A DNA stretch of 64,000 nt from Megaustenia siamemsis. Taxonomy: Eukaryota > Mollusca > Gastropoda > Stylommatophora > Ariophantidae. Positions 43,739-54,964 of this stretch are shown in pieces. Where the stretch lies: positions 54,021,828-54,085,827 of the forward strand of contig JAVIAB010000051.1 of the NCBI GenBank assembly GCA_032433765.1, given 5' to 3'. Made by a program: the position numbers and the translations under genes. The notes beneath the pieces are model-generated. The model had not been told where the DNA came from and ran no database searches. It saw only the letters and a program-made list of their open reading frames with translations. The number at the start of each line of letters is the position of its first letter. Position 1 is the stretch's first letter.

Positions 43739-44112
43739 TTCTCCAATTAAGTGGACACGGTGTGCCGCTAGTTTACGGTAAGCCGCGATAACTGTAAACG
43801 TCTTTCGGACCGAAACATCCGTCCTCGGCATGGGTAGATTTACTTAATAATTTTGCCCGAGTCGACTCTTTATATCTTTTATATCTGACAAGTGTTCTTT
43901 AGGTTGTGCAGAGTTCACACGGGGCATCCTTTTTTCGCCATTACCCGAGAGGGCTAGACATCTGATTTTACTATCCATAGACCAAGAGTGGGTAAAGCCA
44001 AAGTAGAAACGAGTTCAAAGAGAACAATTTCTATCGCCTGTTGTGGGGATTCGAACCCGGAAAATTCTTGTTTAGGGGTCGATGTCTTACCTCTAGACCC
44101 ACCAATCCTCTA
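43739..44112 (-). mobile_element. tRNA-derived SINE, family C, full copy
   Basis: Minus-strand head: GGTGGGTCTAGAGGTAAG (A box region, complement near 44090) and CCGGGTTCGAATCCCC (B box, complement near 44045). The body includes gggctagacatctg, agttcacacggggcatcc and ttaataattttgcccga on the plus strand. About 370 bp. Confidence 0.8.
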
Positions 44113-44283
44113 AAACTTATGAAAGAATGTAACAGGAAGTAGCTGACATTCATTAAAAAAAGATGACAGTCTCGGCTGAACCAGCATTGTTTTCAAAAAC
44201 GGTAAAACAGTTTATAAGTTGAAGTGTTAAATAGTTCTGTGGATGGTAAATACGACTGGACCTTCGCCACTTGACATGCAATA

Positions 44284-44605
44284 TGTGGTTCTCGGTAGCC
44301 TAGATGCAAAAACCACTCGACTTGGCTACCGACGTTCCGACAACCCGTGTTTGATTCCTGCTGGAAGCAGTGTGAATTGTACTCGTGGAGGGAAAAAAAT
44401 ACCCCCGAGGTCGACCATGCCGCTGGCAGAAATGGGTACCAAGGTAGTACTCTGAGTTGGTGAGGAATGCTGCCTCGCATCGTGAGTTTCGATGATTGAA
44501 GCGACACTATCCTGAAGTCTCCGAACACTTCTGGATAGGCGCCCGAGCACATTTTGGTGAAAACTCGCGTGCTAAGATGCCGATTCAAGTCTCGTACTTT
44601 ACCTT
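44284..44605 (+). mobile_element. SINE family E with a second tRNA-like segment at its 3' end
   Basis: 5' head with ctcggtagcctagatgc (A-box-like) and cccgtgtttgattcc (B-box-like). The body shares ggtcgaccatgccgctggca and gcgacactatcc with 49295-49530. The 3' portion ggcgcccgagcacattttgg to gccgattcaagtctcg again looks like an A and B box pair, so the unit may be dimeric. A family B SINE inserted at its 3' end. Confidence 0.6.
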
Positions 44606-44871
44606 TAGTATAAAAAAAAAGGAAAGTACCCCCGTCACGCCAAGTGGCGTATAGGGAATATGGTGTTAGTGACCATATATTTTACAGACCTTCGGAACAT
44701 GATTTTTGGGGCAATGTGGTCGGTATTACGCCCGTGCCGCTTTACTTTCCCAGAAAAAAAATCTGGTACCCATTAAAGGGTTGGTGAACCCGAAAGCCGT
44801 CGATTGGGATGGAACCCTACCTCTTGTCCTTTGTAGTCCAGTTCACTAACCACTGAGCTATCGCGGCTCCC
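44606..44871 (-). mobile_element. SINE family B, full copy with 10-bp TSD
   Basis: TSD actttacctt at 44596-44605 and 44872-44881. On the minus strand the head is GGGAGCCGCGATAGCTCAG, with a B box near 44815 (complement), and the body ends CCACTTGGCGTGACGGGGG followed by a TACTTTCC-type A-poor tail. It interrupts the 3' flank of the family E SINE. Confidence 0.9.
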
Positions 44872-44881
44872 ACTTTACCTT

Positions 44882-45285
44882 ACACGTAATGCACTTTGCG
44901 TTGAGCCTACTGACCATGTAAATGGTGAGAACAAGTGACTATTTGCTTTAAAAGAAGAATCACTGGAACACCTAATCCAAAGTCATGACGAAGGTTCTCC
45001 AAGACTCGACATATCACTTCACAAGAGCATTATTGATTGACAGAATATAATGACATACATTGCATATCATTATGAGTTCAACAATATAAATAGTCACTGA
45101 GCATCTTCAGAATGACAAATTATTATATATTCAAAGAATCGATTAATGTATAACCAGTCTCTCAGAAAAAAATGGAAAGGTAATAACAACGAGGAGTAGT
45201 AATGATAAAACATCTCCAAATTTTTTATTTCATTATTGCAAGATGAAAAAATCCATTTCCTGTGTTTTCAGAATAAATTATTGGA
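44882..45285. other. No gene recognised
   Basis: AT-rich unique DNA. Confidence 0.5.
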
Positions 45286-45289
45286 AGTA

Positions 45290-45455
45290 ATGTTCTGTCA
45301 TCTTTATCGTGGTGCAATTTCTAATTATATGTCCAAAATATTTCCCCCCAACTTTTCCCTCAAGATGTTTTACTTTCATCCCTGCTTTACCTAGAACTTC
45401 TTTATTTATTTTCCGTTCACTCCACCAAATGTGTCTTCTGTACGGCATCAAATTA
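45290..45455 (-). mobile_element. LINE 3' relic
   Basis: The reverse complement reads RRHIWWSERKINKEVLGKAG then GKVGGKYFGHIIRN, matching the LG/GH-x-x-R pattern of RTE-like C-termini. Short and isolated. Confidence 0.5.
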
Positions 45456-46318
45456 ACGATATGTATTGAAACATTACAGCCACATACTTATCGCATCAAA
45501 TCTGACAACGCGTTTGAGAAAAGTCTAACGAGCACTGTTACGTAGCGTCTCTGACAGCCTCGCTACAACTGTACACATGAATGACAACATCGACAGGTTT
45601 ATTGATTAACTATGTCATCATCATTGTTCATTGTAATTATCACCACAGTCACACGCCAACAGTATGACAATTAAAGTCGCCACTCTTATTATCTCGTTGG
45701 TTCCGGATGTATTATATAATTTGTTACAAAATGTTAGGGGTCAGAGACGGTATATGAAAATACACACAAAAAATGTATTCAGACTAAATTGAAAAATGAA
45801 TAGGGGAAAAAAACGTTTCCTTCCGATGCTGGTATTTTTTTTTCTGTTACTTAATAATTATTTAGCATGCGGTATTATGTCCCAGCATTTGGTAGACACT
45901 ATATTAAAAAAAAAGAAAAATAATAATCGCTGCCATAGAATGAAGGGACAGATTCTTTCCGAAGCTAATTCCGCTCCATACTCGGTTGTCAGCATCATCA
46001 ACATGATTGGTGCGATTCTATGGCCTTTGGAGCAATAATCAATGCTAGCTCTTCATTTGAGGGGCGAGTACTAGTCCCATGTGTGTGTTCGCCTATTGTT
46101 ATCAGGACACCCCGGTGAGTCTGCGCATTTCAAGATCGGAAATCAAATTGAATTTTGTTAAGTGATTTATTTTTTCCTTTCTTTTCCTAAAAGTTTAATT
46201 TTCCACGCTACACTCATTCTAACATCTGATTAGACGAACAGAACTGCATAATATGGTATTGTTGCAGAAACCCCAAATGTATCCAACCTCTGTGAAGATT
46301 GCCGATCTAGATTTGTAA
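45456..46318. other. No gene recognised
   Basis: AT-rich DNA. The 80-codon frame at 45796-46038 contains an A run and has no domain I recognise. Confidence 0.5.
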
Positions 46319-46359
46319 TTATAAGGCTGTGTTGATTATCAAGACACTAGTAGAAAGTA

Positions 46360-46610
46360 AAGTAAACAAACAAAATGTTCCAATTTGGGTTTGAATCTCC
46401 TGTCCACTTGTTACAAAAACTAAGTGAGTCCCTAGCTGATGGTTTTCCACAATCAAACACGTAAATGTTTTTACCTTGTGAATAGAAACCGCTCGAAAGG
46501 AAAGTAAACAGCAAAATGGTTTCCAGCCTCGAACTGAATCTGTTTCCACGTGACACCAAAACCACGAGCCCCTAGCCGAGGGTTTTCCCAGTAATCAAAT
46601 AAATAAATGT
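46360..46610 (-). repeat. Two tandem diverged copies of a possible tRNA-like unit
   Basis: Two ~120-bp related segments, each with aaacarcaaaatg-type start, gtccctagctgatggttttcc or gcccctagccgagggttttcc, and aatcaaa at the end. On the minus strand each has an A-box-like GGCTAGGGGCTCG stretch and a B-box-like GATTCAAACCC or GATTCAGTTCGAGG. This might be a decayed SINE dimer. Confidence 0.4.
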
Positions 46611-47214
46611 CGTTTTTTATTTTAAACTGTGTTTACTAAAGTTATCACGAGACCTGCCGCACTGTGTGCTTAAAGTATTCTCATCAATGAACAAAGAAAA
46701 CACATACAATTGCCAGTAGCTGATATAACATAATTAGCAATTGTTACAAAACACTAGGCATTGTTTAGCAACTGTCACAGATTTGAGCTCTGCTAACGAC
46801 TTCCTTTTTCACTATTACTAATCTTAACAACGCGTGATGTTAATGTGTTTTGCTTGCGTTAATTTAAAATCTTTCCCTGCACTTTGTTTCTAATGTATTT
46901 AATTTGTTTTATTTTTTATGTTTTAAATTGTCTGTTATGTGGGCTAAATTTTATAGACAAAAATAGATTTACGGTCTTCGAATGTCACTTAAAAGCATAT
47001 GTTTATTTACTTGGCAAATCTAATTTCTCTCGAACTGGAGAGCTACCGGTGGTGGAAATCTAAACAAACCGGCTAAAAAGTTCTCGCTGTTTGTTTGTTG
47101 TTCATTCACTCAAGGACGAACTTAACTTTGCAACCATTAATGCTGTGCGCATTAGGGATTCATTGCATTTGTCAAAATATTAATTAAGGGGTATTTTGTT
47201 TTCATCGACTCAGT
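46611..47214. other. No gene recognised
   Basis: AT-rich unique DNA without element signatures. Confidence 0.5.
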
Positions 47215-47880
47215 CATCATCGTTATCTTGTGTCGTCTCCTGATAGAAGGTTAGCCGCTATGGAACGCCATTTTATTCTCTCTTGCCTTCATGTTGTCTT
47301 AGGTTCTTCTGTCCATCTTTTGATGTTGACAGTCCGGATGGAGGGTTAGCCGCTATGGAACGCCATTTTATTATGTCACTTGCCTTCATGTTGTCGTAGG
47401 TTCTTCTGTCCATCTTTTGATGTTGACAGTCCGGATAGAGGGTTAGCCGCTATGGAACGCCATTTTATTATGTCACTTGCCTTCATGTTGTCGTAGGTTC
47501 TTCTGTCCATCTCTTGATGTTGACAGTCCACTTTAGTTTTTGTCTGCCTCGGCTTTTTTAAACCTTTATTTTCTTCTCTTAGATGACTTTCAGTAGGTTA
47601 TTGTGTCTCTTTGTATCATGCAAATTTCGTTTGTTTTGTGTTACGTGGTATTTTTTTTTCATTTTTAGCTATTTCAATGCAACATTATTTGTGTTCTTCT
47701 TTATCCATTAAGTTCTTTCCATTCTTCTATAATTCCTATTTCAAGTGCTTACATTTTCTTCTCCTCTTTTCTTAATATGTGGCCATGTTTCTGTAGCATG
47801 TAATATTTTTTTAGCAGATATAGCGCTTTATTATTCTCAGTCTTGGTTCATGTGTTATTTATTTTTACGTGAAATCTTTA
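47215..47880 (-). mobile_element. RTE-like LINE 3' part with triplicated end
   Basis: The 3' terminal ~95 bp (ggttagccgctatggaacgc to gtccatcttttgatgttgac) is repeated three times at about 47247-47530. It corresponds to the WRSMVANL-type coding end of family 1 on the minus strand. The rest, to 47880, is a decayed family 1 body. Confidence 0.65.
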
Positions 47881-47889
47881 TGTTGCTTC

Positions 47890-48700
47890 AGTAGCTGATT
47901 CGTTATTATGTAGGCGAGCTTAGTTTCCTTGACGATCACCCTCGTTGCACGTCGAACAGAACACGTCCATAAGTGCTCAGATATCCTTTCCAGTATGTCC
48001 CTCAGTGTGTGGAGACTGACGACTCCAGTTCTGTCTTGATTTGCTATTCTTCTGTGTCTTCCCACGTAGTGCTCATTTTTAGCGTCTCAGTCTTGACTTG
48101 ATGATGTTCACGCAATCTGGACATGCTTGTAGTTTCAGGATCATTGACTGAATCATTGGCTTGCCCTCCCTCCTTCAGTGCATTCAGATTGTCGGCCTGG
48201 TCCATTGCACGTCCGCCAACCACAGCAGACGTTCCAGCCAGGTTGTCAGCTCGTTCGTTTCCTTTCACGCTTGTGTATGCAGGGACGAAAATGAAACATA
48301 TACCGGTCAGCTCTGAGTTCTTTAGCAACACCAACCACTGTCATCAATGCAGCCCCCTTCGAACTTTCTGAGTATGCTCATTAAGTCACTGAGAGAACAC
48401 TCGTGAGAAAAAGGTTGAATTTCGAGCCAGGCCCCCACCAAGATCTCCAAGGTCATACTACTTGTAATTACCGCGGATGTACATATCTTCTCCTTTACTG
48501 TTTTTCCCCCTTGATCTGGACCGTGAAGGTCCATGAGTTCCGACTGTGCCGAACAACACAGCCATCAGTGTAGATAACTGCCGAAACCTCAGGTGAATTC
48601 CCATAAATCAAGGCCTGCACCTCCGCTGGAAATACCATAAGGTTTTGTTACCTGCATTCTCTGTACAGAGTGATATAAACAAAAAGGATGTAGAACACTT
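47890..48700 (-). mobile_element. LINE relic with RNase H domain
   Basis: Minus-strand frames at 48322-48534 and 48044-48334. The second contains CFIFVPAYTSVKGNERADNL, the His/Asp region of RNase H (the catalytic His of the usual PAH or PSH is Tyr here). Upstream, a YTDGC-like block lies near 48570. This is a second RNase H-bearing family, distinct from the 15.1-kb element and closest to the I/R1-type group. Non-functional. Confidence 0.7.
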
Positions 48701-48740
48701 CGCTGGCACCAGTACCCATTCTTCCCTGCGCTCATTGTCC

Positions 48741-49132
48741 CCCAGTGGACAAACCTGTTGAACAATGTCCCTCAGTGGACAAACCTGTTGAACAATGTCC
48801 CACAGTGGACAAATCTGTTGAACAATGTCCCCCAGTGGACAAACCTGTTGAACAATGTCCCACAGTGGACAAACCTGTTGAACAATGTCCCACAGTGGAC
48901 AAACCTGTTGAACAATGTCCCACAGTGGACAAACCTGTTGAACAATGTCCCCCAGTGGACAAACCTGTTGAACAATGTCCTACAGTGGAAAAACCTGTTG
49001 AACAATGTCCCACAGTGGACAAACCTGTTGAACAATGTCCCCCAGTGGACAAACCTGTTGAACAATGTCCCCCAGTGGACAAATCTGTTGAACAATGTCC
49101 CCCAGTAGACTAATCTGTTGAACAATGTCCTC
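48741..49132. repeat. 30-bp minisatellite, ~13 units
   Basis: Exact 30-bp period: cagtggacaaacctgttgaa then caatgtcccc, with few substitutions. As 30 is a multiple of three, all six frames stay open, giving decapeptide repeats (for example VDKPVEQCPP). It lies at the edge of the RNase H LINE relic. Confidence 0.95.
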
Positions 49133-49294
49133 AGCCACGGCATCCATGATTTTCCTCTTTTGAGACTGATACTCTTTCTCCTCACAATCTCAGTGTGCAA
49201 AAGATGTTGTCCATCAGCACTGACATGGAAGAAGGTACGTGCACGAGAGATCATTATTCTGTCTGCGATGGTGGGAAAGTCGAGGAGATAACAC

Positions 49295-49530
49295 TCGTGC
49301 TCGTGTTTGGAAAAAAAAATACTCCCACGGTCGACGCAGCCGTTGGCAGAAATGGGTACCAGGGTATTACCCTGGGAAGGTGAGGAATGTCGCTTCGCAT
49401 CTGAGTTTCGATGCTTGAGGCGACACTATCCAGAAATATCCGAACATTTCTGGATAGGCGGCCGAGCACATATAAGTGTTAACTCGCGTGCTAAGACGCC
49501 GGTTCAAGTCTCGTATTTTACCTTTACTTT
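49295..49530 (+). mobile_element. SINE family E, 5'-truncated copy
   Basis: Shares ggtcgacgcagccgttggca, aatgggtaccagggta and gcgacactatcc with 44284-44605, and ends with the tRNA-like segment GCGGCCGAGCAC to CGCGTGCTAAGACGCCGG TTCAAGTCTC (A and B boxes well spaced, similar in layout to a leucine-type tRNA). Confidence 0.6.
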
Positions 49531-49759
49531 TATCGTCATTGTAAAACAGTGTCGACCTGTAGTCGGCCCACCTGTTATTTTTAAAGTGTAGGCGTGGAAA
49601 AGCACTGGAGATAGAGACGAAGCCCTTTGTTAGGGTACATCCCGATACATTCCGGCCTACCGATATGCTTGTATCATTCACTTTCCTTAATCTGGTATAC
49701 ATGTAGGCCTAAATTCTTCTATTGCTTCGTTCATCCTTACTCCTCTGTATTCGTCCGCT

Positions 49760-49855
49760 TTTGGAAGGTCGTTAAGTTGGCGTAGATGCGTCGTGGTATA
49801 CAACAAGTTGTGGTATCTGCGTCTTTAAGCTCAAAACATCTATATTCGACATCGT
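49760..49855 (-). mobile_element. SINE family C, 3' fragment
   Basis: Resembles the 3' region of the 7590-7962 copy (ttgtggtatctgcgtcttta, agctcaaaacatctatattcg). No head is present. Confidence 0.45.
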
Positions 49856-49924
49856 GTTTTTGGTTACTGGATTGCATTTCATTCGGGTGTGCTTAGGCTG
49901 AAAAGAAGGTTGGAAATGGCAGGA

Positions 49925-50255
49925 CAAAAACACTAACATAGAATTATTGAAATATACCAGTAAAATACAGGTAGATAAAGAGATACAGCGAAGACAATGG
50001 CGCTGGATAGGACACACACTGCGGAAGCCAACTGAGAGTATTACACAACATGACCTTTTTTGTAATCCCCAGGGGAAAAGACAAAGAGGAAGACCAAGAA
50101 ATTCTTGGAGAAGACAGACAGAAGCAGAGATGAAGATGATGGGGAAGACATGGAATGATCTTAAAAGAATGACAATAAACAGAACGACTTGGAAAGTGTT
50201 TGTTGAAGACCTGTGCTCCACAGGGAGCTGAAATATAGAAGAAGAAAAAGAAGAA
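49925..50255 (+). mobile_element. LINE 3' fragment (family 5)
   Basis: An open frame at 49947-50231 reads QRRQWRWIGHTLRKPTE, GKRQRGRPRNSWRRQTEAE, GKTWNDLKR and TWKVFVEDLCSTGS, the conserved C-terminus of an RTE-like RT protein, then a stop and a gaagaagaaaaagaagaa tail. A minus-strand copy of the same 3' end is at 54965-55300. Confidence 0.75.
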
Positions 50256-50597
50256 TGCAGGAACGTTATAAAATAAATGAACATTTTCAATAAACTAAAC
50301 ACACCAACGCCCGTATGGCTACCAGGGTCACATGACAAGAGAATAGAGCCACTGTCATCTGCACGGATATAGTAGAAGGCGACTATGGAAGTTTAGGTCA
50401 AGGTTTTTGTCGATGCTACAGAGTTAGCGCATCTTTGTTGAAACCATCTACGGTGCTTTCGCTAGTTTGTGGCGGCGTGTTTCATAATGGGAAACGTGCT
50501 GAGGAGGGGATATGGAGTTATCTGTTGTGTAATGAATATGAAGTATCGATTAAACTAAATACACATCAAAATGATAGAGTTATATACAGTAAAACGT

Positions 50598-51145
50598 CGT
50601 CTTCTTCTTCTTCTTCTTTTTCTTCTTCTTCTTCTTTTTCTTCTTCTTCTTCTTTTTCTTCTTCTTCTTCTTTTTCTTCCTCTTCTTCTTTTTCTTCTTC
50701 TTTTTTACTTCTTCTTCCTCTTCTTCCTCTTTTTCTTCTTCTTCCTCTTCTTCTTTTTTTTCTTCTTCTTTTTCTTCTTCTTCCTCCTCTTCTTCCACAT
50801 CTTCTTCCTCTTCTTATTCTTTTTCTTCCTCTTTTTCTTCTTCTTATTCTTCTTTTTTTTCTTTTTTCTTTTTTATTTTTCTTCTTCTTTTCTTCTTCTT
50901 CCTCTTCTTATTCTTTTTCTTCTTCATTTTCTTCTTCTTATTCTTCTTCCTCTTCTTCTTCCTCTCCTTCTGCTTTTTCTTCTTATTCTTTTTCCCCTTC
51001 TTTTTATTCTTCTTATTCTTCTTTATCTTCTTCTTCTTTTCTTCTTATTCCTTTTCTTTTCTTCTTATTCCTTTTCTTTTCTTCTTCTTCCTCTTCTTCT
51101 TCGTCTTTCTATTGTTCTTCTTTTATCTTCTTATTCTTCTTCGTC
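50598..51145. repeat. (TTC)n-rich tract, ~550 bp
   Basis: Polypyrimidine DNA of ttc and tttc repeats. Ser/Phe/Leu-rich frames are compositional. Confidence 0.95.
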
Positions 51146-51149
51146 AGAG

Positions 51150-51475
51150 ATCAGCTACTGCTCCGCATTTAGATGTTTCGACCAGCATGGGTCACGAACC
51201 AGACGCTGGGTGTCATCACCAGCTTCGCATAGTTTGTCACGCAGGGTTGTTTCTGTGTGTCACACATGCCTTATTATTGTGCACAGAGTGCTGTAACTAT
51301 CCTGTACGATTAGATCTAGAGTCTGTCTGGATGCTCCACAATAGCATGTTGCAAAGTCACTTAGTCCTATATTGTGAAAGTATGCTCTAAAACTCCAGTG
51401 ACCTAGTCTGCGTATTTTGGTCTGCTCATGTCTGCTGAGCTTCTTTAAGCTGTCATGTTCTAATTCAATTTGTTT
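51150..51475 (-). mobile_element. LINE C-terminal relic with a CCHC-like knuckle
   Basis: The reverse complement reads DFATCYCGASRQTLD, LIVQDS and then diverged sequence, resembling the zinc-knuckle end (C-x-C-x-H-x-C) of RNase H LINEs such as the 15.1-kb element. The final Cys appears replaced by Ser. Confidence 0.5.
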
Positions 51476-51795
51476 TTCCCATAACTCTCTTCATTCTGTT
51501 TTTTCACATAACTCTCTTCATTCTGTTTTTCACATAACTCTCTTCATTCTGTTTTTTCACATAACTCTCTTCATTCTGTTTTTCACATAACTCTCTTCAT
51601 TCTGTTTTTTCACATAACTCTCTTCATTCTGTTTTTTCACATAACTCTCTTCATTCTGTTTTTTCACATAACTCTCTTCATTCTGTTTTTCACATAACTC
51701 TCTTCATTCTGTTTTTTCACATAACTCTCTTCATTCTGTTTTTTCACATAACTCTCTTCATTCTGCTTTTCACATAACTCTCTTCATTCTGTTTT
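51476..51795. repeat. 26/27-bp minisatellite
   Basis: About twelve copies of cataactctcttcattctgt plus a tttttca linker of variable T number. Confidence 0.95.
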
Positions 51796-51824
51796 TCTAG
51801 CTTATTTCACGATTGTCTTTACAA

Positions 51825-52130
51825 TATCTGCACATTTCGGTCAGACACATTCGTCTTCAGCATAGGCGGACCTCTAATTGAAACCATTTATGCCCGTGCA
51901 GCGACCATTTTGGCCAATTCTTTTCTTGTTGATTTTTAACTGCCAAGAGTCCGTTAGCGTGCGCAAAGTACCAACTGGATCTTCTGTTTTTAGCCTTAGT
52001 CGAGAGAGTTAGACATGAAACGTCACTGGTTAGAAGAGCGAAATATAAACCGCCTGATGGAGACTCGAATCCGGAACCTTTTTCTCTAGAGGCCGAGATC
52101 TTACCTCTTGAGCACCCACTCCTCGGAAGA
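51825..52130 (-). mobile_element. tRNA-derived SINE, family C
   Basis: Minus-strand head GGGTGCTCAAGAGGTAAG (A box, complement near 52105) and CCGGATTCGAGTCTCC (B box, complement near 52065). The body has ttagcgtgcgcaaagt and cacatttcggtcagacaca on the plus strand. Confidence 0.75.
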
Positions 52131-52136
52131 CATATC

Positions 52137-52555
52137 AACATAATGAGTACTGAGCTTGATCAACATAAAAGTACTGAGCTTGATCAACATAATGAATACT
52201 GATCTCAATCAACATAAAAGTACTGAGCTTGATCAACATAATGAGTACTGAGCTTGATCAACATAATGAGTACTAAGCTTGATCAACATAAAAGTACTGA
52301 GCTTGATCAACATAATGAATACTGATCTCAATCAACATAATGAATACTGATCTCAATCAACATAATGAATACTGATCTCAATCAACATAATGAATACTGA
52401 TCTCAATCAACATAATGAATACTGATCTCAATCAACATAATGAATACTGATCTCAATCAACATAATGAATACTGATCTCAATCAGCATAATGAATACTGA
52501 TCTCAATCAACATAATGAATACTGATCTCAATCAACATAATGAATACTAAGCTCG
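52137..52555. repeat. 25-bp minisatellite
   Basis: About seventeen copies of atcaacataatgaatactga plus tctca. The first third mixes a second variant (aaaagtactgagcttg), the rest is almost homogeneous. Confidence 0.95.
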
Positions 52556-53020
52556 TTGATGAGCGTCGTTGATAACGTTGTCAACGGAGGTTCTAATGCC
52601 CTGTTTCAGTTTGTTTACTTTTGTAAGTGGTCAGTCTCAACTTTTTACACATAACTTTTTACACATTACTTTTTACACTGTCTGCTATGACAATAATATT
52701 ATAAAATTGCCCTTTCAGTTGATATTTCGGGTTGCTTGAGTACGTGGCACGATCAACTTGTTCCTTTGATAAGGGTGCTCTGCCTAGACATTTTCCTTTA
52801 CAAAAACATTCCGTTTTCTGAAATTTCCTTTTCCAAGCAAACAAAATACTTTGTAAATGGCTCTACATTGTATTGTACTCTAAAATGCCGCTGCACAACA
52901 TCAGCAAAGTTTGTTCTCAATAGATAAATCACTGAAAAAATACCTTTCCCGCATTATTCGCGTCCATCTCGTTTAAGCGACCATCTAACGCAACGGTCAG
53001 TATTCCTAACTATTACTACA
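52556..53020. other. No gene recognised
   Basis: Unique AT-rich DNA. Confidence 0.5.
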
Positions 53021-53024
53021 ACTG

Positions 53025-53205
53025 TCTACAATCTATCTATTGACCTTTCGAGCCATAGGGCGGAGATCAAGATAATCCTTCTCTTATCTAAATTTTTATT
53101 CTAGCATCTTTCAAATCTTTTAAAGATATTTTATCAAATCTCGTCATTTGTCTCTGTTCTGTGCAATCAGCTCTATCTCATTGAGGGAGCCGATTTTGCT
53201 ACAAC
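53025..53205 (-). mobile_element. LINE 3' tail (same family as 4588-5285)
   Basis: The complement of the 5115-5275 region: gacctttcgagccatagggc, ttatcaaatctcgtcatttg and tctgttctgtgcaatcagct. Only the last ~170 bp are present. Confidence 0.75.
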
Positions 53206-53321
53206 TACACTATTATTATCGCCAAAGCTTTCTTTTCAGGCGGAACAGCCCGGAATGTGTTAGGTAAACTTTTAGTAACTACATCTTTATGTAAATTTCC
53301 ATTTGATACACTTCGTATCCC

Positions 53322-53472
53322 ATCCGACGGCTTCTGGGTTCAACCAGCCTTTAATGGGTACCGGATTTTTTTAAATGGGAAAGCAAAGCGGCACGGGCGT
53401 AATACCGACCACATTACCCCAAAAATCATGTGCCGAAGATCTGTAAGATATATGGTCACTAACACCATATTC
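53322..53472 (+). mobile_element. SINE family B, 3'-truncated copy
   Basis: Begins inside the head (tatcccatccgacggc), carries the body and stops at aacaccatattc, where the next family B copy begins. Confidence 0.8.
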
Positions 53473-53728
53473 GGGGGCCGCGATAATTCAGTGGTTAGTG
53501 AACTGGACTACAAAGGACAAGAGGTAGGGTTCGATCCCAACCGACGGCCCCGGTTCACCCAGCCTTTAATGGGTACCGGATTTTTTCTGGGAAAGTAAAG
53601 CGGCACGGGCGTAATACCGACCACATTACCTCAAAAATCATGTGCCGAAGGTCTGTAAAATGTATGGTCACTAACACCATATTCCCTATACGCCACTTGG
53701 CGTGACGGGGGTACTTTCCTTTATTTTT
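53473..53728 (+). mobile_element. SINE family B, full copy
   Basis: Head ggggccgcgataattcagtg and ggttcgatcccaaccgacgg, linker cacccagcctttaatgggta, body gcggcacgggcgtaatacc and end cacttggcgtgacgggggta. It sits in tandem directly after a truncated copy. Confidence 0.9.
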
Positions 53729-53949
53729 TACACTTCATATAAATATAATGATATAATTTGATACATAATAATATCAACGTACAATAATAAGTAAACCACA
53801 GTTACAGAGACCTGGTGCATTAGGGTTTTCTTGTTTTATGCGATGTAATTATAGAGTTCCGGCAAAATTTGTTACGTGAATAAAGATATACTGACTTCAG
53901 TGACTATTCTTCATAGCTAGTACAATATAATATAATAATTATACCATAA

Positions 53950-54345
53950 ATGTTACAAAACGTAGACAATAACTATTACAATATCTATTACATTAATTAT
54001 TACAATAACTATTACAATATCTATTACATTAATTATTACAATAACTATTACAATATCTATTACAATAATTATTACAATAACTATTACAATATCTATTACA
54101 ATAATTATTACAATAACTATTACTGTAAGAAGACAGTAATTGTCACAATAACTGTTACAATATTACAATAACTATTAAATAATTGTTACAATAATTATTA
54201 CTATAAATTATTGCAATAACTATTACAATAAGTATACAATAAATATTACAATAACTTTTACAAATTGTTTACAATAAGTATGCAATAATTATTTCAACAA
54301 CTTTTACAATAACTATTACAATAACTGTACTATAGTTACCATAAC
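53950..54345. repeat. ~24-bp AT-rich tandem array (attacaataac)
   Basis: Early part regular (attacaataactattacaat plus atct, about six copies), later part degenerate. The Asn/Tyr-rich frame at 53950-54171 is compositional. Confidence 0.9.
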
Positions 54346-54960
54346 TATCATGAAAATGTCTAGTTGCTAAGCTGAAAAGAAGTGAAGGTAAAGAACAACT
54401 ATCATGGTGTGCTGCCATGGCGGCGTGAACCAGTGAGATTTTGTTAAAACGGAACTAGTCAAAATATGATTTTCGTGACCACCAAATTAAATTTGGAATC
54501 CAATCCCAGGTCTGGTCTATAGAATGTCACCCAACGCTGATTTATATATTTCATTTGTGTTTGCTGACCCAGAACATCCGACATCAGCACGACATTCCTG
54601 ACGACGGGAAAAAAGAAGGACTTTTTATCATTTTACTCTGCTGAATTGCTGAATTTACACTCGTCTATTTAACATGTATGTATTTTGTACTGTCATTTCC
54701 TGTTTTCGGCTACTTTGTTATTCTTTTTCAGAATTTCTCCTCTTTTCTTCATCAGCTACTTTCGTTCCTGATCTTCATTAACGGTTGAAAACAGAAGTCG
54801 ATCTTCGGTGGTAAATGTCCGGTGATGTTTTGTCAAGCAACTTTTCTCATTGCTCATCTTGCCACCATCAAAATGAGAGGGCTGAAAGCAGAAAAGAGAG
54901 AAAAACATCCGCAGACTACCATTGAGAACAAAGAGCTAAAACAGGAAAAATGAGTTCAAA
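54346..54960. other. No gene recognised
   Basis: AT-rich unique DNA. Confidence 0.5.
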
Positions 54961-54964
54961 TGCT

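Noticed and set aside
42668..43831. A 387-codon Ser/Leu/Pro-rich minus-strand frame and overlapping long frames
   Set aside because: They lie on a GA-rich tract that lacks stops on several frames. No complexity, no domain.
48741..49132. CRISPR-like regular repeat
   Set aside because: The units are directly adjacent with no variable spacers, and the context is eukaryotic. The same applies to 51476-51795, 52137-52555 and 63677-64000.
50435..51296. Ser/Phe-rich frames of about 240 codons
   Set aside because: (TTC)n-rich tract, no domain.
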